Source: Bretschneidera sinensis
Lineage: Eukaryota > Streptophyta > Magnoliopsida > Brassicales > Akaniaceae
Length of the DNA: 64,000 bases
Assembly: GCA_023935145.1 (NCBI GenBank)
Contig: CM043702.1
Coordinates: 76,192,820-76,256,819 of the forward strand
Reading direction: 5' to 3'
The notes under the pieces are model-generated. The model was not told where the DNA came from. It saw only the letters and a program-made list of their open reading frames with translations, and ran no database searches. Position 1 is the stretch's first letter. Every line of letters begins with the position of its first letter. Shown in pieces: positions 36,641 through 46,779 of the stretch. The translations under genes were made by a program, and so were the position numbers.

Positions 36641-39600
36641 ATGACATGTGGACATGCTAGAGCTAGAGGTAGAGTACTGAACCAAAGAAGACGTGATAGA
36701 CCCCTAATATTTAGAAGAGCTAAAGTGGATGGGGAGATCGAGTTTGTGGTTCATGTAAGGGAACAGGTAGCTTGTATAGTTCATACTAGTATAAGTGGGA
36801 GGTAATTTGATATTTGGAGGGATGAAATGAAAGAAGTTCTTGATCAGGCTATAGAGAGAATGAATGTAGCAGAAGAAAGGGATGATAATTTACCGAGGAG
36901 ACTAGAGGAAAGGGGTAGAACAGAGCCTGATGTGGTGAGACAAGAGGCTTATGATAGAGAGGGTGTGTTTGCACATGAGATGCAAGGGGATTATTTTGTG
37001 AGATTTATTAAATTTAAACCCCAGTCTTTTAGAGGATTTGTAAATCCTATTGAAGCTGAGCAGTGGATTAAACATGTTAAGAAATATTTTGAAGTTTTAC
37101 TAGTGACAAATAGGCAGAAGGTTGCTTTTGCTTCATTTAAGCTAAAATGTGAGGCTTCCCAATGGTGGGAGGACATTCTGCCTAGATTAAGTACACATGT
37201 AGATCAACCCTTAACTTGGCCTAAGTTTAAGGATGTGTTCTTTGCGAAGTATTTTTCAGACACGTTTTGAGCATAGCAAGAGATAGATTTTATTCATTTA
37301 AAGCATAATACATTATATATGGCTGAGTATGATATTAGATTTATAGCCATGTCGAGGTTTTTACCTAAGTTAGTAAATACGAAAGAGAGGAAATGTAATA
37401 GATTTTTAGACGGGTTAAACTATGAAATTCTTAATAAACTCTCTTATATAAGTATTGAAAATTATGCTATAATGGTGGATAAAGCATTATAGATTAAGAA
37501 GGATGTGATGGAGTTTAGAGATAGTATGGATTAGTTGAAGAGGTCTAGATTTGAGAGACCCAGAGGTGGTAGACCACCTCAAAGAGGGTGTTCCTTGTCA
37601 CAGGGAACTGTAATGCAGAGTCAGAGGCAAGCAGGACCTGTTGCATCTGTAGCTCAGAGTAATATTGGTCGGACCCTGAGATTTGGGAGATAGGCTATGG
37701 GAACTGGAAATTATGGTAGAAGAGTAAGTATACCACCAAGGGGAAGTGGTAAGCTGATGTATGATTGAGAGACAAGAGTTTGCTATAGATGTAATCAAAC
37801 AAAGCATCTATCTCAGAATTGTCCTATTCTGATGTGCTTTGTGTGTGGTGAGGGAGGACTTATTAGTGTAGACTATCCAGTGGGGAAATCTATTGAGATA
37901 AGTGCTGGAGGTGTTGGGAGAAAACAGATGGAGAAAGGTGGTGGATTAGGGAGTATGTGGGGTAGAGGCAAAGGATCAGTAGCTGAGAAGGGATATGCTG
38001 GTCAGTTACAACCCAGAGACAGCAGAGTCTATGCATTGACCCAACATGATGCACATGCCACTCTTGATATTGTTATGGGTATAGTATCTATTCTTAATAG
38101 ACCTGCTAGATTATTGATTGATCTTGGTGCAACCCATTCTTTTGCATCCAATGTTTATATGAAATCTATTGATGCTTGTGTTAGTCCTTTGATGCATGCT
38201 GTTATTGTTGAGGTTCCTACTAGGGATAAGGTTATTATTAGGAAATTTTATTGGGGTTATGTGATTAGTATGGTTGATAGAGAATTTGAAGTTGATTTGT
38301 TGCCTTTAAATATGATAGATTTTGATTTAATTATGAGGATGAATTGGTTATTTGCATATCATGCTTAGGTAGATTATTTTTGGAAGAATGTGATGTTCAA
38401 GATACTAGGACAAGAGGAGTTTAATTTTCAGGGAGAACGCAAGATACTTGCCAAATGTCTTATTTCTACCCTGACTGCTAGTAGATGGTTGAAGAAGGGT
38501 TATGAGGGCTATTTGGCGTATGTGGTGGATTCTAGAAAAGAGAGTAGGAAGTTAGAAGAAATCTTAGTAGTGAAAGATATTTTGGATGTGTTCCCTGAGG
38601 AGTTGTCTGGTTTGCCTCCCAACAAGGAGATTGAGTTTTCTACTGAGGTGATTATGGGATTAGCCCCCATATCTATAACACCTTATAGAATAGCACCAGT
38701 TAAGTTGAGAGAATTGAAAGTTCAGCTTTAGGAATTGCTAGATAAACAATTTATTTGATCTAGTATGTCGCCTTAGGGAGCCCCTGTGTTGTTTGTGAAG
38801 AAGAATGATGGAATGATGAGGTTGTGTATTGATTATAGACAGTTGAATAAGATCACCATCAAGAATAAGTATCATTTTCCCAAGATAATGATTCATTTGA
38901 GCAGTTACAGGGGGTTAGGGTGTTTTCTAAGATAGACTTAAGATCGGGTTATCATCAGTTAAGGATAAAGGATAAGGACGTGCCTAAGATTGCTTTTAGG
39001 ACACGTTATGGCCATCATGAGTTCCTTGTGATGCCATTTAGGTTGACTAATGCTCCTAAAAAATTTAAAGTTCTAACAAATCGGGTGTTTAAACCATTCT
39101 TGGATTGATTTGTGATTGTATTTATTGATGATATTCTGGTATATTCCAAAAATGAAGAGGGGCATATGCAACATTTAGAGATAGTGTTTGAAATTCTGAA
39201 GAGAGAAAAATTGTATGCGAAGTTCTCTAAGTGTGAATTTTGTTTGAATGAAATTTCTTTCTTGGGGCATGTTGTGTCAGGAGATGGTATAGCAGTTGAC
39301 CCACAGAAAGTGAAGGCAGTGTTGAATTAGGAAAGACCCAATAGTGTGACTGAAATTAACAGCTTTTTGAGGTTGGCTGGTTATTATAGGAGGTTTATCC
39401 ATAATTTTTCTATTTTTTTGTACCATTGACCATATTGACCAAGAAGGAAGTGAAGTTTATGTGGTCAGAAGAATGTGAGAAGAGTTTTCAGCTGTTGAAA
39501 GAGAAATTGACTACTGCTCCGGTATTAGTGCTTCCTTATGGTGATGAAGGATTTGTGGTATATAGTGATGCATCGCATCAGGGATTGAGATGTGTATTGA

Positions 39601-41476
39601 TGCAACATCGAAGAGTTATATCCTATGCTTATAGGTAATTGAAGAACCATGAGAGAAATTACCCGACCCATGATTTAGAATTGGCTGCCATAGTTTTTGC
39701 TTTGAATATTTGGAGACATCATTTGTATGAAGCCACTTGTGAAATTTTTACTAATCATAAAAGTTTGATGCATTTACCTACCCAGAGAGAGTTGAATTTG
39801 AAATAGAAGAGGTGGATGAAATTTATTAGTGACTATGACTGTACAATTCACTATCATCTAGGGAAGGCTAATGTAATAGCTAATGCATTGAGTAGAAAGT
39901 CTACAAGGAGATTAGCTGCTATTAGGAGTCATGATATTAGCTTGATGATAGAATTGAGAGAAATGAGAATGCAGTTGAGTATCAGTGATAGAGGAGTATT
40001 GATGGAAAATATGGTGGTACAATCTTCTATTATTGATCACTTGTTATAGATGCAGAGTAGGGATGAAAGGATAGAGAAGATCAAACAGGAAGTATTGAGT
40101 GGGAAGTCGATTAAGTTTAGAATTAGAGAAAATAATATAGCGGTATTGGGATATAGAGTTTGTGTTCCCAATGATGTTAGGTGAGGAAGGAGATACTAAG
40201 AGAGGCACATGATTCTATGTATTCTATGCACTCGGGTAATAATAATAAGATGTACAATGGGCTGAGACAGAATTATTGGTGGTCAGGGATGAAAAAGGAT
40301 GTAGCTGAGTATATTTCTAGATGTTTGATTTGTCAACAGGTGAAGTCTGAGAAACATCTGTCAGGTTTATTACAGCCTCTTCTAGTACCTGAATGGCCAT
40401 GGGAGATTGTGAGTATGGATTTTGTTTCTGGTTTTCACCGTATATAGAGAGGTCATGATGCTGTATGGGTTATAGTGGATAGACTTTCTAAGTCTTCGCA
40501 TTTCCTTCCTATTAAAACTACATGGAGTCCTGAAAATTTGGCTTAATTTTATGTAGTGGAGATTGTAAGATTGCATGGATTACCTTTGAGCATTGTATGA
40601 GATAGAGATTCTAGATTTACTTCTAGATTTTGGAGGGGTTTATACGAAATTGAAGTTTAGTACAGCTTTTCATTCATAAACTGATGGGCAGATAGAGAGA
40701 ATCATTATAATACTAGAAGATGTGCTGAGGACAAGTTTATTGAGTTTTATAGTGAGTTGAGATGCTTATTTACCTTTAATCGAGTTTGCATACAATAATC
40801 AGTATCAAACTAGTATTAGAATGGCACCAATTGAGGCTTTATATGGTTAAAGGGGCAGAACTCCAGTATGTTGGGAAGAAGTTGGAGAAAGAAAGATATT
40901 TGGTCCAGAAATGATAGATTTGACTACTGAGAGGATCAAACTAGTTAAAGAGAACCTTAGAGCAGTATAAAATAGACAGAAGGGATATGCAGATAATAGA
41001 AGATGACCTCTTGAGTTCCAGGTTGGTGACTGGGTGTATTTGAAGATATCTCCATGGAAGGGTGTATTGAGATTTATAAAGAAAGGAAAATTGAGTCCAA
41101 GATTTGTGGGGCCATATGAGGTGATTAAATGAGTTGGACTAGTAGCATAGATATTGAATTTGCCTCCAGAGTTAAAGCAATTACATAATGTGTTTAATGT
41201 TTCACTTTTGAGAAAGTGTTTACATGATGAATCCCATAGTATTTCAAGTTAGGCTGTAGAACTTCGGGAAGATTTGACCTTTATGCAAGTACCAGTCAGA
41301 ATTCTAGACAGAAATGAACAAGTCTTACATAATAAAGTTATTCCTTTAGTTCAAATGTTATGGTAGAACAAAGATGTTGAAGAAATTACTTAGGAGTATA
41401 AGACAAGAATGAGGAAAGAGTACCCTCAACTTTTTCATGAGTTAGGTAATGAAATTTTAGGGACGAAATTTTTATA
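36641..41476 (+). pseudogene. T2 gag-pol with chromodomain-like tail, decayed
   Basis: Starts MTCGHARARGRV. Gag core ENEMQ-type region at 36827-37270 (FKPQSFRGFVNPIEAEQWI), then two zinc knuckles, CYRCNQTKHLSQNC and CFVCGEGGLISVDY (the second lacks its last Cys). Protease LIDLGATHSFAS is near 38117. RT runs from about 38640 to 39330 with [11 protein letters not shown] near 39115. RNase H follows (VYSDASHQGLR, 39555-39590). Integrase zinc region at 40180-40440 (HSGNNNKMYNGLRQNYWW…CLICQQVK). The tail at about 41280-41450 holds VRILDRNEQVLHNKVIPL, chromodomain-like. Many stops; non-functional but better kept than T1. Confidence 0.9.
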
Positions 41477-41973
41477 AGATTGGTAGAATTGTAGTATTTG
41501 TGTCTATAAAATAAGAGTAAAGAAGTAATTTTACATATATTTTATTGAATTAAATAATTCATTAATGAAAGATTTAGTATTGATTTGAAATAACATTTGA
41601 AAGATAATATTGAAAATTTTGTTGAAAAAAGTTAGAAAATCTTGAAGAAGAAAGTATTGAAAAATTTTGAAATTTGAAGTTGAAATGAAAGAATTTTGAA
41701 GAAAAATATTGACTAAAGTTGAGGAAAATAATTAAAAGAAATTATAAGAAAATATAAATTTTTATATTTTTTTATAAAATTTTTGGAAGGAAGAAAAGAT
41801 GAAAATTTTGATTTTAAAGGATAAATAGCAAAACTATAATTATGTAATGGCAAAACATTAAATTTTAAACAATGACAGAATTGTAAACCAATGGCAAATA
41901 TGTAAATTATATTTAAATAATATATATATAATATTATTTATAATGGTAAAGCGGTGAAAAGAAAAAAAAACTT
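41477..41973 (+). other. 3' UTR and polypurine tract of T2
   Basis: AT-rich, non-coding, ending in an A-rich purine run (gaaaagaaaaaaaaa, about 41956-41970) just before the 3' LTR. A gcggtgaaaagaaaa copy here duplicates the first bases of the LTR. Confidence 0.65.
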
Positions 41974-43679
41974 TGTGAAGCGGTGAAGAAAAAAAAATTA
42001 TGGTCTCTGTAAAGTGGTGAAGAGAAAAAAAAAAATATTTGAACCTTCATAGTCTTTGAGCTCAGAGACTTCATTTTTATTGTTTACCAAATCCTGTTTT
42101 GCTTATTTCTTTCTTCAATTCAAATTTCCTAGCAAAAAGTTATAAAGAAAATTTCTCCAATATTCGAGATGGTATAGTCATTCAATTACAATAGCAAGAC
42201 TTCATCATATTTGAGGTAAATTTTCAATAAGGCTCATAATTAAATAGTTATATTGTTTGAATTAAGTTATGAAATAGTAAGATTTATGAAAGTTTATGAT
42301 TAGGTGTTGGTGATCAGCAATCTCAAGAAATTGCTGAAAGGAGTAGGAAAGGCAAGAAGGTAATCCACGAGTAACTTTAAGCGCTACGTGGTGAGTTAGA
42401 TTTACTTTTGGTAATCGAGACCAATAAAAATATGAATTTATGATATTTGAATAAATGGTTGAATTATAATAATTTAACGATGTATTTTCCGTTCAATATG
42501 ATAACTGATTGATTTATTGATTATGAATTAAATAGTATGTTGAATATTAATTATATTTTAAAAATGATGGATTAATGAAAAATATATTGAGAAGTTATAT
42601 GAAATTTCTGAAAATATGATTAAAAAATTGATATGATATATGAGGAGACAATTTAATAAATATCATAAAAATAATAATTTTGAGAACGAGCTAGATAGTT
42701 GAATTGAATGCTTTGATGTATGCTTGCTTGTATATTATTGTTCATATGCATAAATGGAAGACCAGGAAGGCAGCTGGTCTGGTTGAGAAGACGAGGAAGG
42801 CAGCTGGTCTGGCTATGAAGACCAAGAAGATAGCTGGTCTGGTAGAAACATGTCGATATGTGGGAAGATGTTCCCAGATGATAATATGAAATGATCTAAT
42901 GAGAAAGAAAGAAAGAAAATTTAAATTCATCCATTATATTTGTTTTAATATTTATTATTAATTTCTGAGATGCTAAAGAATCAGTTTTGAGTATTAAATG
43001 ATTGATCGATATATGAGTCTCATAATGAGACAATTTTGATGATAGATAAATAGAAATGATGACATAATAAAGAATTATATTATTGATTGTTATATGATGT
43101 AAACTTTATGATGATATTGAATTGGAAATATTAAATTGATAAAATATATGAGATATATGTATTGAAAGAGAATAGCTTGATAATTTAATTATTAAGAGAA
43201 ATTGATAAATGATTGAATTAGAATATTATAAGAGATAGATGATTAATTATACTGATTTAACAATGAATGAATATAACTAGAATTATACAAATCGAGTACT
43301 CCTTGTAAATTTAATTCATTGAGCTTGTGAAGCTCACTCCTCATTGTTAAATAATTTCAGGTAGCGGGCAAGACATATGAATTTGTGAGCTGAGATTCAG
43401 ACTGAGTTATTATCTGTGAGTCTCGTGGTCCACATCCTCAAACTAATGGAAGAAAAAAAAATAATTTTTTTTTTGTAAATATTCATGCATAATATGTTGT
43501 ATATATTGTTTCCATTGGGATATTAATAATGTAACTCCCCTATTGAGGGTTAAGGATTGCTGTATGTATATATTTTTAGTCGATGTATGTTTTATATTGT
43601 TGCATATATGTGTCATGCTAAGATTTCAAAACGTGACGACACCATCTCGAGGATGGCCAACCCGGCATGGGTTGTTACA
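41974..43679 (+). repeat. 3' LTR of T2 (1,706 bp)
   Basis: TGTGAAGCGGTGAAG…GGGTTGTTACA. Colinear with the 5' LTR throughout. The three 30-bp units (agctggtctgg at 42772, 42802 and 42832) are present here too, so they predate insertion. Confidence 0.8.
42758..42845. repeat. 30-bp tandem repeat in T2 LTR (3 copies)
   Basis: Each unit holds aagac(c/g)aggaaggcagctgg-like sequence followed by tctgg. The matching place in the T1 LTR (about 11725-11755, reversed) has a single unit. Confidence 0.85.
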
Positions 43680-43970
43680 CATTTCTCCTATCGCAACCAT
43701 TATGAGTGTATACTCAGCTGGAATTCTATACATGGCTCCAAGTTCCTGAAGCTCTTTCTCCCCCAACTCGTTTGGTTCTCCGTACACACTAAATTTAGTC
43801 TCCCTAGCATCTATGCCTATCTCATCTTGCAGATTATTTAAAGCATCGTCACCCTTTAAAGAAGGGGTGGCAACCTCTTCCTTAACTTCCACATCTAGAT
43901 GAGATTCGGTCGAGGTGATACTTACCTCGACCTTAGAGGAACTATGAACTCTACCACTACAAAGAGACAT
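43680..43970 (-). pseudogene. G2 antisense accessory gene, N-terminal part
   Basis: Minus strand, ATG at 43970. Acidic N-terminus (VEVSITSTESHLDVEVKEE), then VYGEPNELGEKELQELG and MYRIPAEYTLIMVAIGEM, where T2 breaks it. MYRIPAEYTLI aligns with KYCIIEEYEIRL of the G4 gene, the conserved opening of the putative gypsy-type transposon domain. A TATA box lies about 230 bases upstream on this strand. This piece has no internal stop, but the gene as a whole is broken by two insertions and point mutations. Role unknown; such proteins are carried by Tat elements and are not needed for the pol reactions. Confidence 0.7.
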
Positions 43971-44197
43971 TAGAAAAGAATGAAAGACTCATCTAAAGAG
44001 GAGTTGAAATCCAAAGGAAGATGATCTAAAAGATTCTGAGGACTTTCACTTAAAGACCTCTAAGAGTATCTACTCCAAAAACTCTTACTCCAAGAAATTT
44101 TGAGCTCTCTCTACTGTAAAGACTCCAATGCTCTCAAGGAATATTTGAAAAAAAAAATAGTATGAAGTGAAGTGGGGACTACTAGAGGCCCCCCTCC

Positions 44198-44204
44198 TTA
44201 TAAA
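44198..44204 (-). promoter_or_regulatory. TATA box of the G2 antisense gene
   Basis: Minus strand TTTATAAGGAGGGGGGCC, about 230 bases before the ATG at 43970. The G4 gene has TTATATAAGGGGGCTTGG in the matching place, so both position and flanking G-run are kept. Confidence 0.55.
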
Positions 44205-44349
44205 GAACAATGAACGACTCAGGTTGATCTATAAGAAGGGCCCTAATCGCGTCATTTCAGATACCGAGGAGAAGAGATGGTTCGACGCACCCCTTGGAGT
44301 TCTAGAAACATTCCAGAGGTCCTCAAAAGAGCCTCAAAATTCCAAGCCT

Positions 44350-44500
44350 TGACCCAGCCAATGGGCCCCAAGGTTAGAAGATCTTGGCCTAGCCAATAGG
44401 CTCTAAGGTTAAAGGGTCCTGGCCTAGCCAATGGGCCCCAAAATTAAAAGTCATAGCCCAGCCTATGGGCCACAAGTCCCAACCCATTCAATGGACCATA
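44350..44500. repeat. 35-bp tandem repeat in G2 3' UTR (4-5 copies)
   Basis: agccaatggg-type cores at 44356, 44391, 44426 and 44460 (spacing 35, 35, 34), plus a decayed fifth near 44486. Each is preceded by ttggcct or gaccc. Confidence 0.8.
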
Positions 44501-44809
44501 GCTTCTTAAGCCAAACACCCTCAACTGCATTCAAACCAACTCACTTACACGCATATGAAGAAACCTCGACTTGTAAGCCTCAGAATGTATAGGTTCATCC
44601 TATAAAAACCTTTATTCTCCTTGCTCTGAGGAGTTTGCTTTAAGATTTTCCTCCTCAAACTTATTTCTTTGCTCTAAGGAGTTTGCTTTAAAATTTTTCT
44701 CCTCGGACTCATTAACTCTCATAGTACCGAAAAGATTTTTCCAAGCTCTTATTTTTATCTACACCTCATAAAGCATTTAACTCTAAGAAGCTTGGACTTG
44801 ATAGCCAAT
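44501..44809. other. G2 3' UTR spacer between two arrays
   Basis: Non-coding. It contains two copies of a short block (ttgctctgaggagtttgctt and a close repeat about 44 bases later) near 44628-44690, a small duplication of its own. Confidence 0.5.
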
Positions 44810-45185
44810 CCTTACCGATGAGGTAGTGTCGAGTTATTGATCCTCCTCGGACCTTACACTTCCCTTCCGATGAGGTAGCACTGAGCTATTGATCTTCCTC
44901 GGACCTCACTCTCCGTTTCCGAGGAGGTAGCGCTAAGCTATTGACTCTCATTGGACCTTACACTTCCCTTCCAATGAGGTAGCACTGAGTTATTGATCCA
45001 CTTTGGACCTCATACTCCCTTTTCAAGGAGGTAGTGCATACCTTACACTTCCTTTGCAAGGATGTAGCATAGAGTTATTGATCCTCCTCGGACCTCACAC
45101 TCCCTTTTCGAGGAAGTAGCGTCGAGCTATTGATCCTTCTCGGATCTTATACTCTCTTTCCGAGAAGGATGCACCGAGCTCTTCC
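44810..45185. repeat. 52-bp tandem repeat in G2 3' UTR (about 7 copies)
   Basis: aggtag cores at 44821, 44873, 44925, 44977 and 45029 (spacing 52), then a shortened unit at 45062 and two more near 45114 and 45167. Consensus parts: gagctattgatcctcctcgg, then acctcacactcccttttcga. Confidence 0.9.
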
Positions 45186-45373
45186 CATCCTCAGACTCAG
45201 ATCACTGAAGGGAATAGCCCCGAGCTATCCCCGAGTTTGCTCAAAATATTCGAGCCACTATTCTCTACCCTTTTAGTACTAGGGTACCCAAATAACCTCA
45301 GACTTGATCTAGGCTGCATAATACAAAACCATATCCCGAAGAACCTACTTGCTCGACTACATAACCCTCACTC

Positions 45374-45391
45374 AAAGAAGTGGGGGGCATT
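45374..45391 (+). other. Polypurine tract of G2
   Basis: aaagaagtggggggcatt directly before the 3' LTR start TGATGTAGAGG. The G4 equivalent (gaagagggagggcatg) is alike, supporting both LTR starts. Confidence 0.8.
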
Positions 45392-45740
45392 TGATGTAGA
45401 GGAAAATGCCTCATCTAATGACATAATGACACGTGGTATCATTCAATGGTGAAAGGGTAACTTCATAAATAAAGTAGAAGAACCAATCTGATAAGTACAT
45501 ATGGCAAAAGGCATAATATTAATTTCACACCAAAACCCTAATTCTACTACAATACTCAAGCTTATGGATAACCTAAACATTCCATCTCACGGATAATCCA
45601 GTCTTATCATAATATCCCAGGCTATGGGTATCCCAATACTATCATAACACTTAATCACTCTCTTAATTGAACTTTGCTCCAAGAAGCTATATAAAAGGGG
45701 CTCTCACCATAAAAGGTATTCATTCAACTTTTACACTCAC
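45392..45740 (+). repeat. 3' LTR of G2, first part
   Basis: TGATGTAGAGGAAAATGCC onward matches the 5' LTR up to ttacactcac, where C2 begins. It resumes at 51846 with the duplicated ctcac. Confidence 0.9.
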
Positions 45741-46614
45741 TGTTGGAAAATCACCTTATGCCCAGGTTGTGATCTTTCCAAACCCCCAAATCTAGAATGG
45801 TTTGTACTAAAATAAGAATCAAACCGTAAAAGAGAAAACACAAGCAATTGTTATCGAGGTTCGACAATTTGCCTACGTCCCTGTGAGCTCCTCCGAGCTC
45901 TCTGCACTAAATTAATGGAGTTCTTACAATTACAGCAACACCTCCTCAAGAACCCTCTTGTTCTTGATGAATGAAAGAAGAGAAAAGAAAGATATAAAAA
46001 CTAAGTGTTTCCCTGGAATTTTCGCATAGGAAAATTCCAATTACAAAGCCTTTGAATCCCCAATCTTGACTACTCTCTCTCACTAGAAATACCTCTGAAG
46101 AATTGAGAGCCTAACTCTCTAAACACCAGCCACTCTTGGAATGAGATATCTTCTTGTGTTTCTTCTATCTCACACTTGTGTCTTTGCACTCTTGTGTGAA
46201 TCTTCTTGGTGTTAGTATTTTGTATTGCTCCTACATGATCCTTTATATAGAGCAACAACTTCTTTAACCAATCTTGAAGTCAATCTCAACCCTTTGATCT
46301 TGAGAACCAAACAATCATGGCCCTCCAGGTGGTCCTGTGCGTTTTAATCCACGCATAATGCACTAGCTGAAAAACAGAACATAAGGTGTCAGGTGTGCCT
46401 GGTGTCGTGGCCTGGGGCAAAAAGCCTCCCATGCTGGTGGCCGCGGTGCACACTAGCTAGTGCCGTGGCGCATACCAGCCTATGTTGCGGTGCACACCTA
46501 GTGGAGGAACTTTCTGACTTTACTGGAGGCCGCGGCACCCAAACCTATGCCGCGGCTCAAAGACTGCTGAAGCTTTTATCTTTAATTCCTTTAATTCTTA
46601 GACAAATTCAAATA
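45741..46614 (-). repeat. 3' LTR of C2 (874 bp)
   Basis: Plus-strand left end TGTTGGAAAATCACC; right end aaattcaaata, so on the element strand the LTR starts TATTTG instead of TGTTGG. C1 has the same TG-to-TA change at its 3' LTR start. Confidence 0.9.
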
Positions 46615-46779
46615 AACTCTACCTTTGTCTAAGCAATTAAACTCGAACCCATTGTGCAGAGAACTCAGGATCCAAACTCAACATGAGTCACCAAATCATC
46701 TGAATCCAATCCTAAGAAGTCTAAGGCAATGATTGAACTTGTTTAGAGGTAGAACTTTAGTGCCTAAATCTGCAGGATT

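Larger units (their letters stand above)
34837..43679 (+). mobile_element. Tekay/Del-like Ty3/gypsy retrotransposon T2
   Basis: 8,843 bp with LTRs of 1,702 and 1,706 bp, a tRNA-Met-type primer site, gag-pol with chromodomain-like tail and a polypurine run before the 3' LTR. Same family as T1. It lies in exon 1 of the G2 antisense gene. No clear 5-bp TSD was seen (left ctaca, right cattt). Confidence 0.9.

Noticed and set aside
42704..42889. Frame with KTRKAAGLVE-type repeats as a repeat protein
   Set aside because: It is the 30-bp U3 repeat of the T2 LTR, which happens to be a multiple of three.
44810..45185. CRISPR-like array
   Set aside because: Units are contiguous and degenerate with no spacers, in a plant retrotransposon UTR; a minisatellite.
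46393..46632. Cys/Ala-rich frame and its partner at 51521-51784
   Set aside because: Both lie in the GC-rich U3 of the C2 LTRs; no sign of coding.
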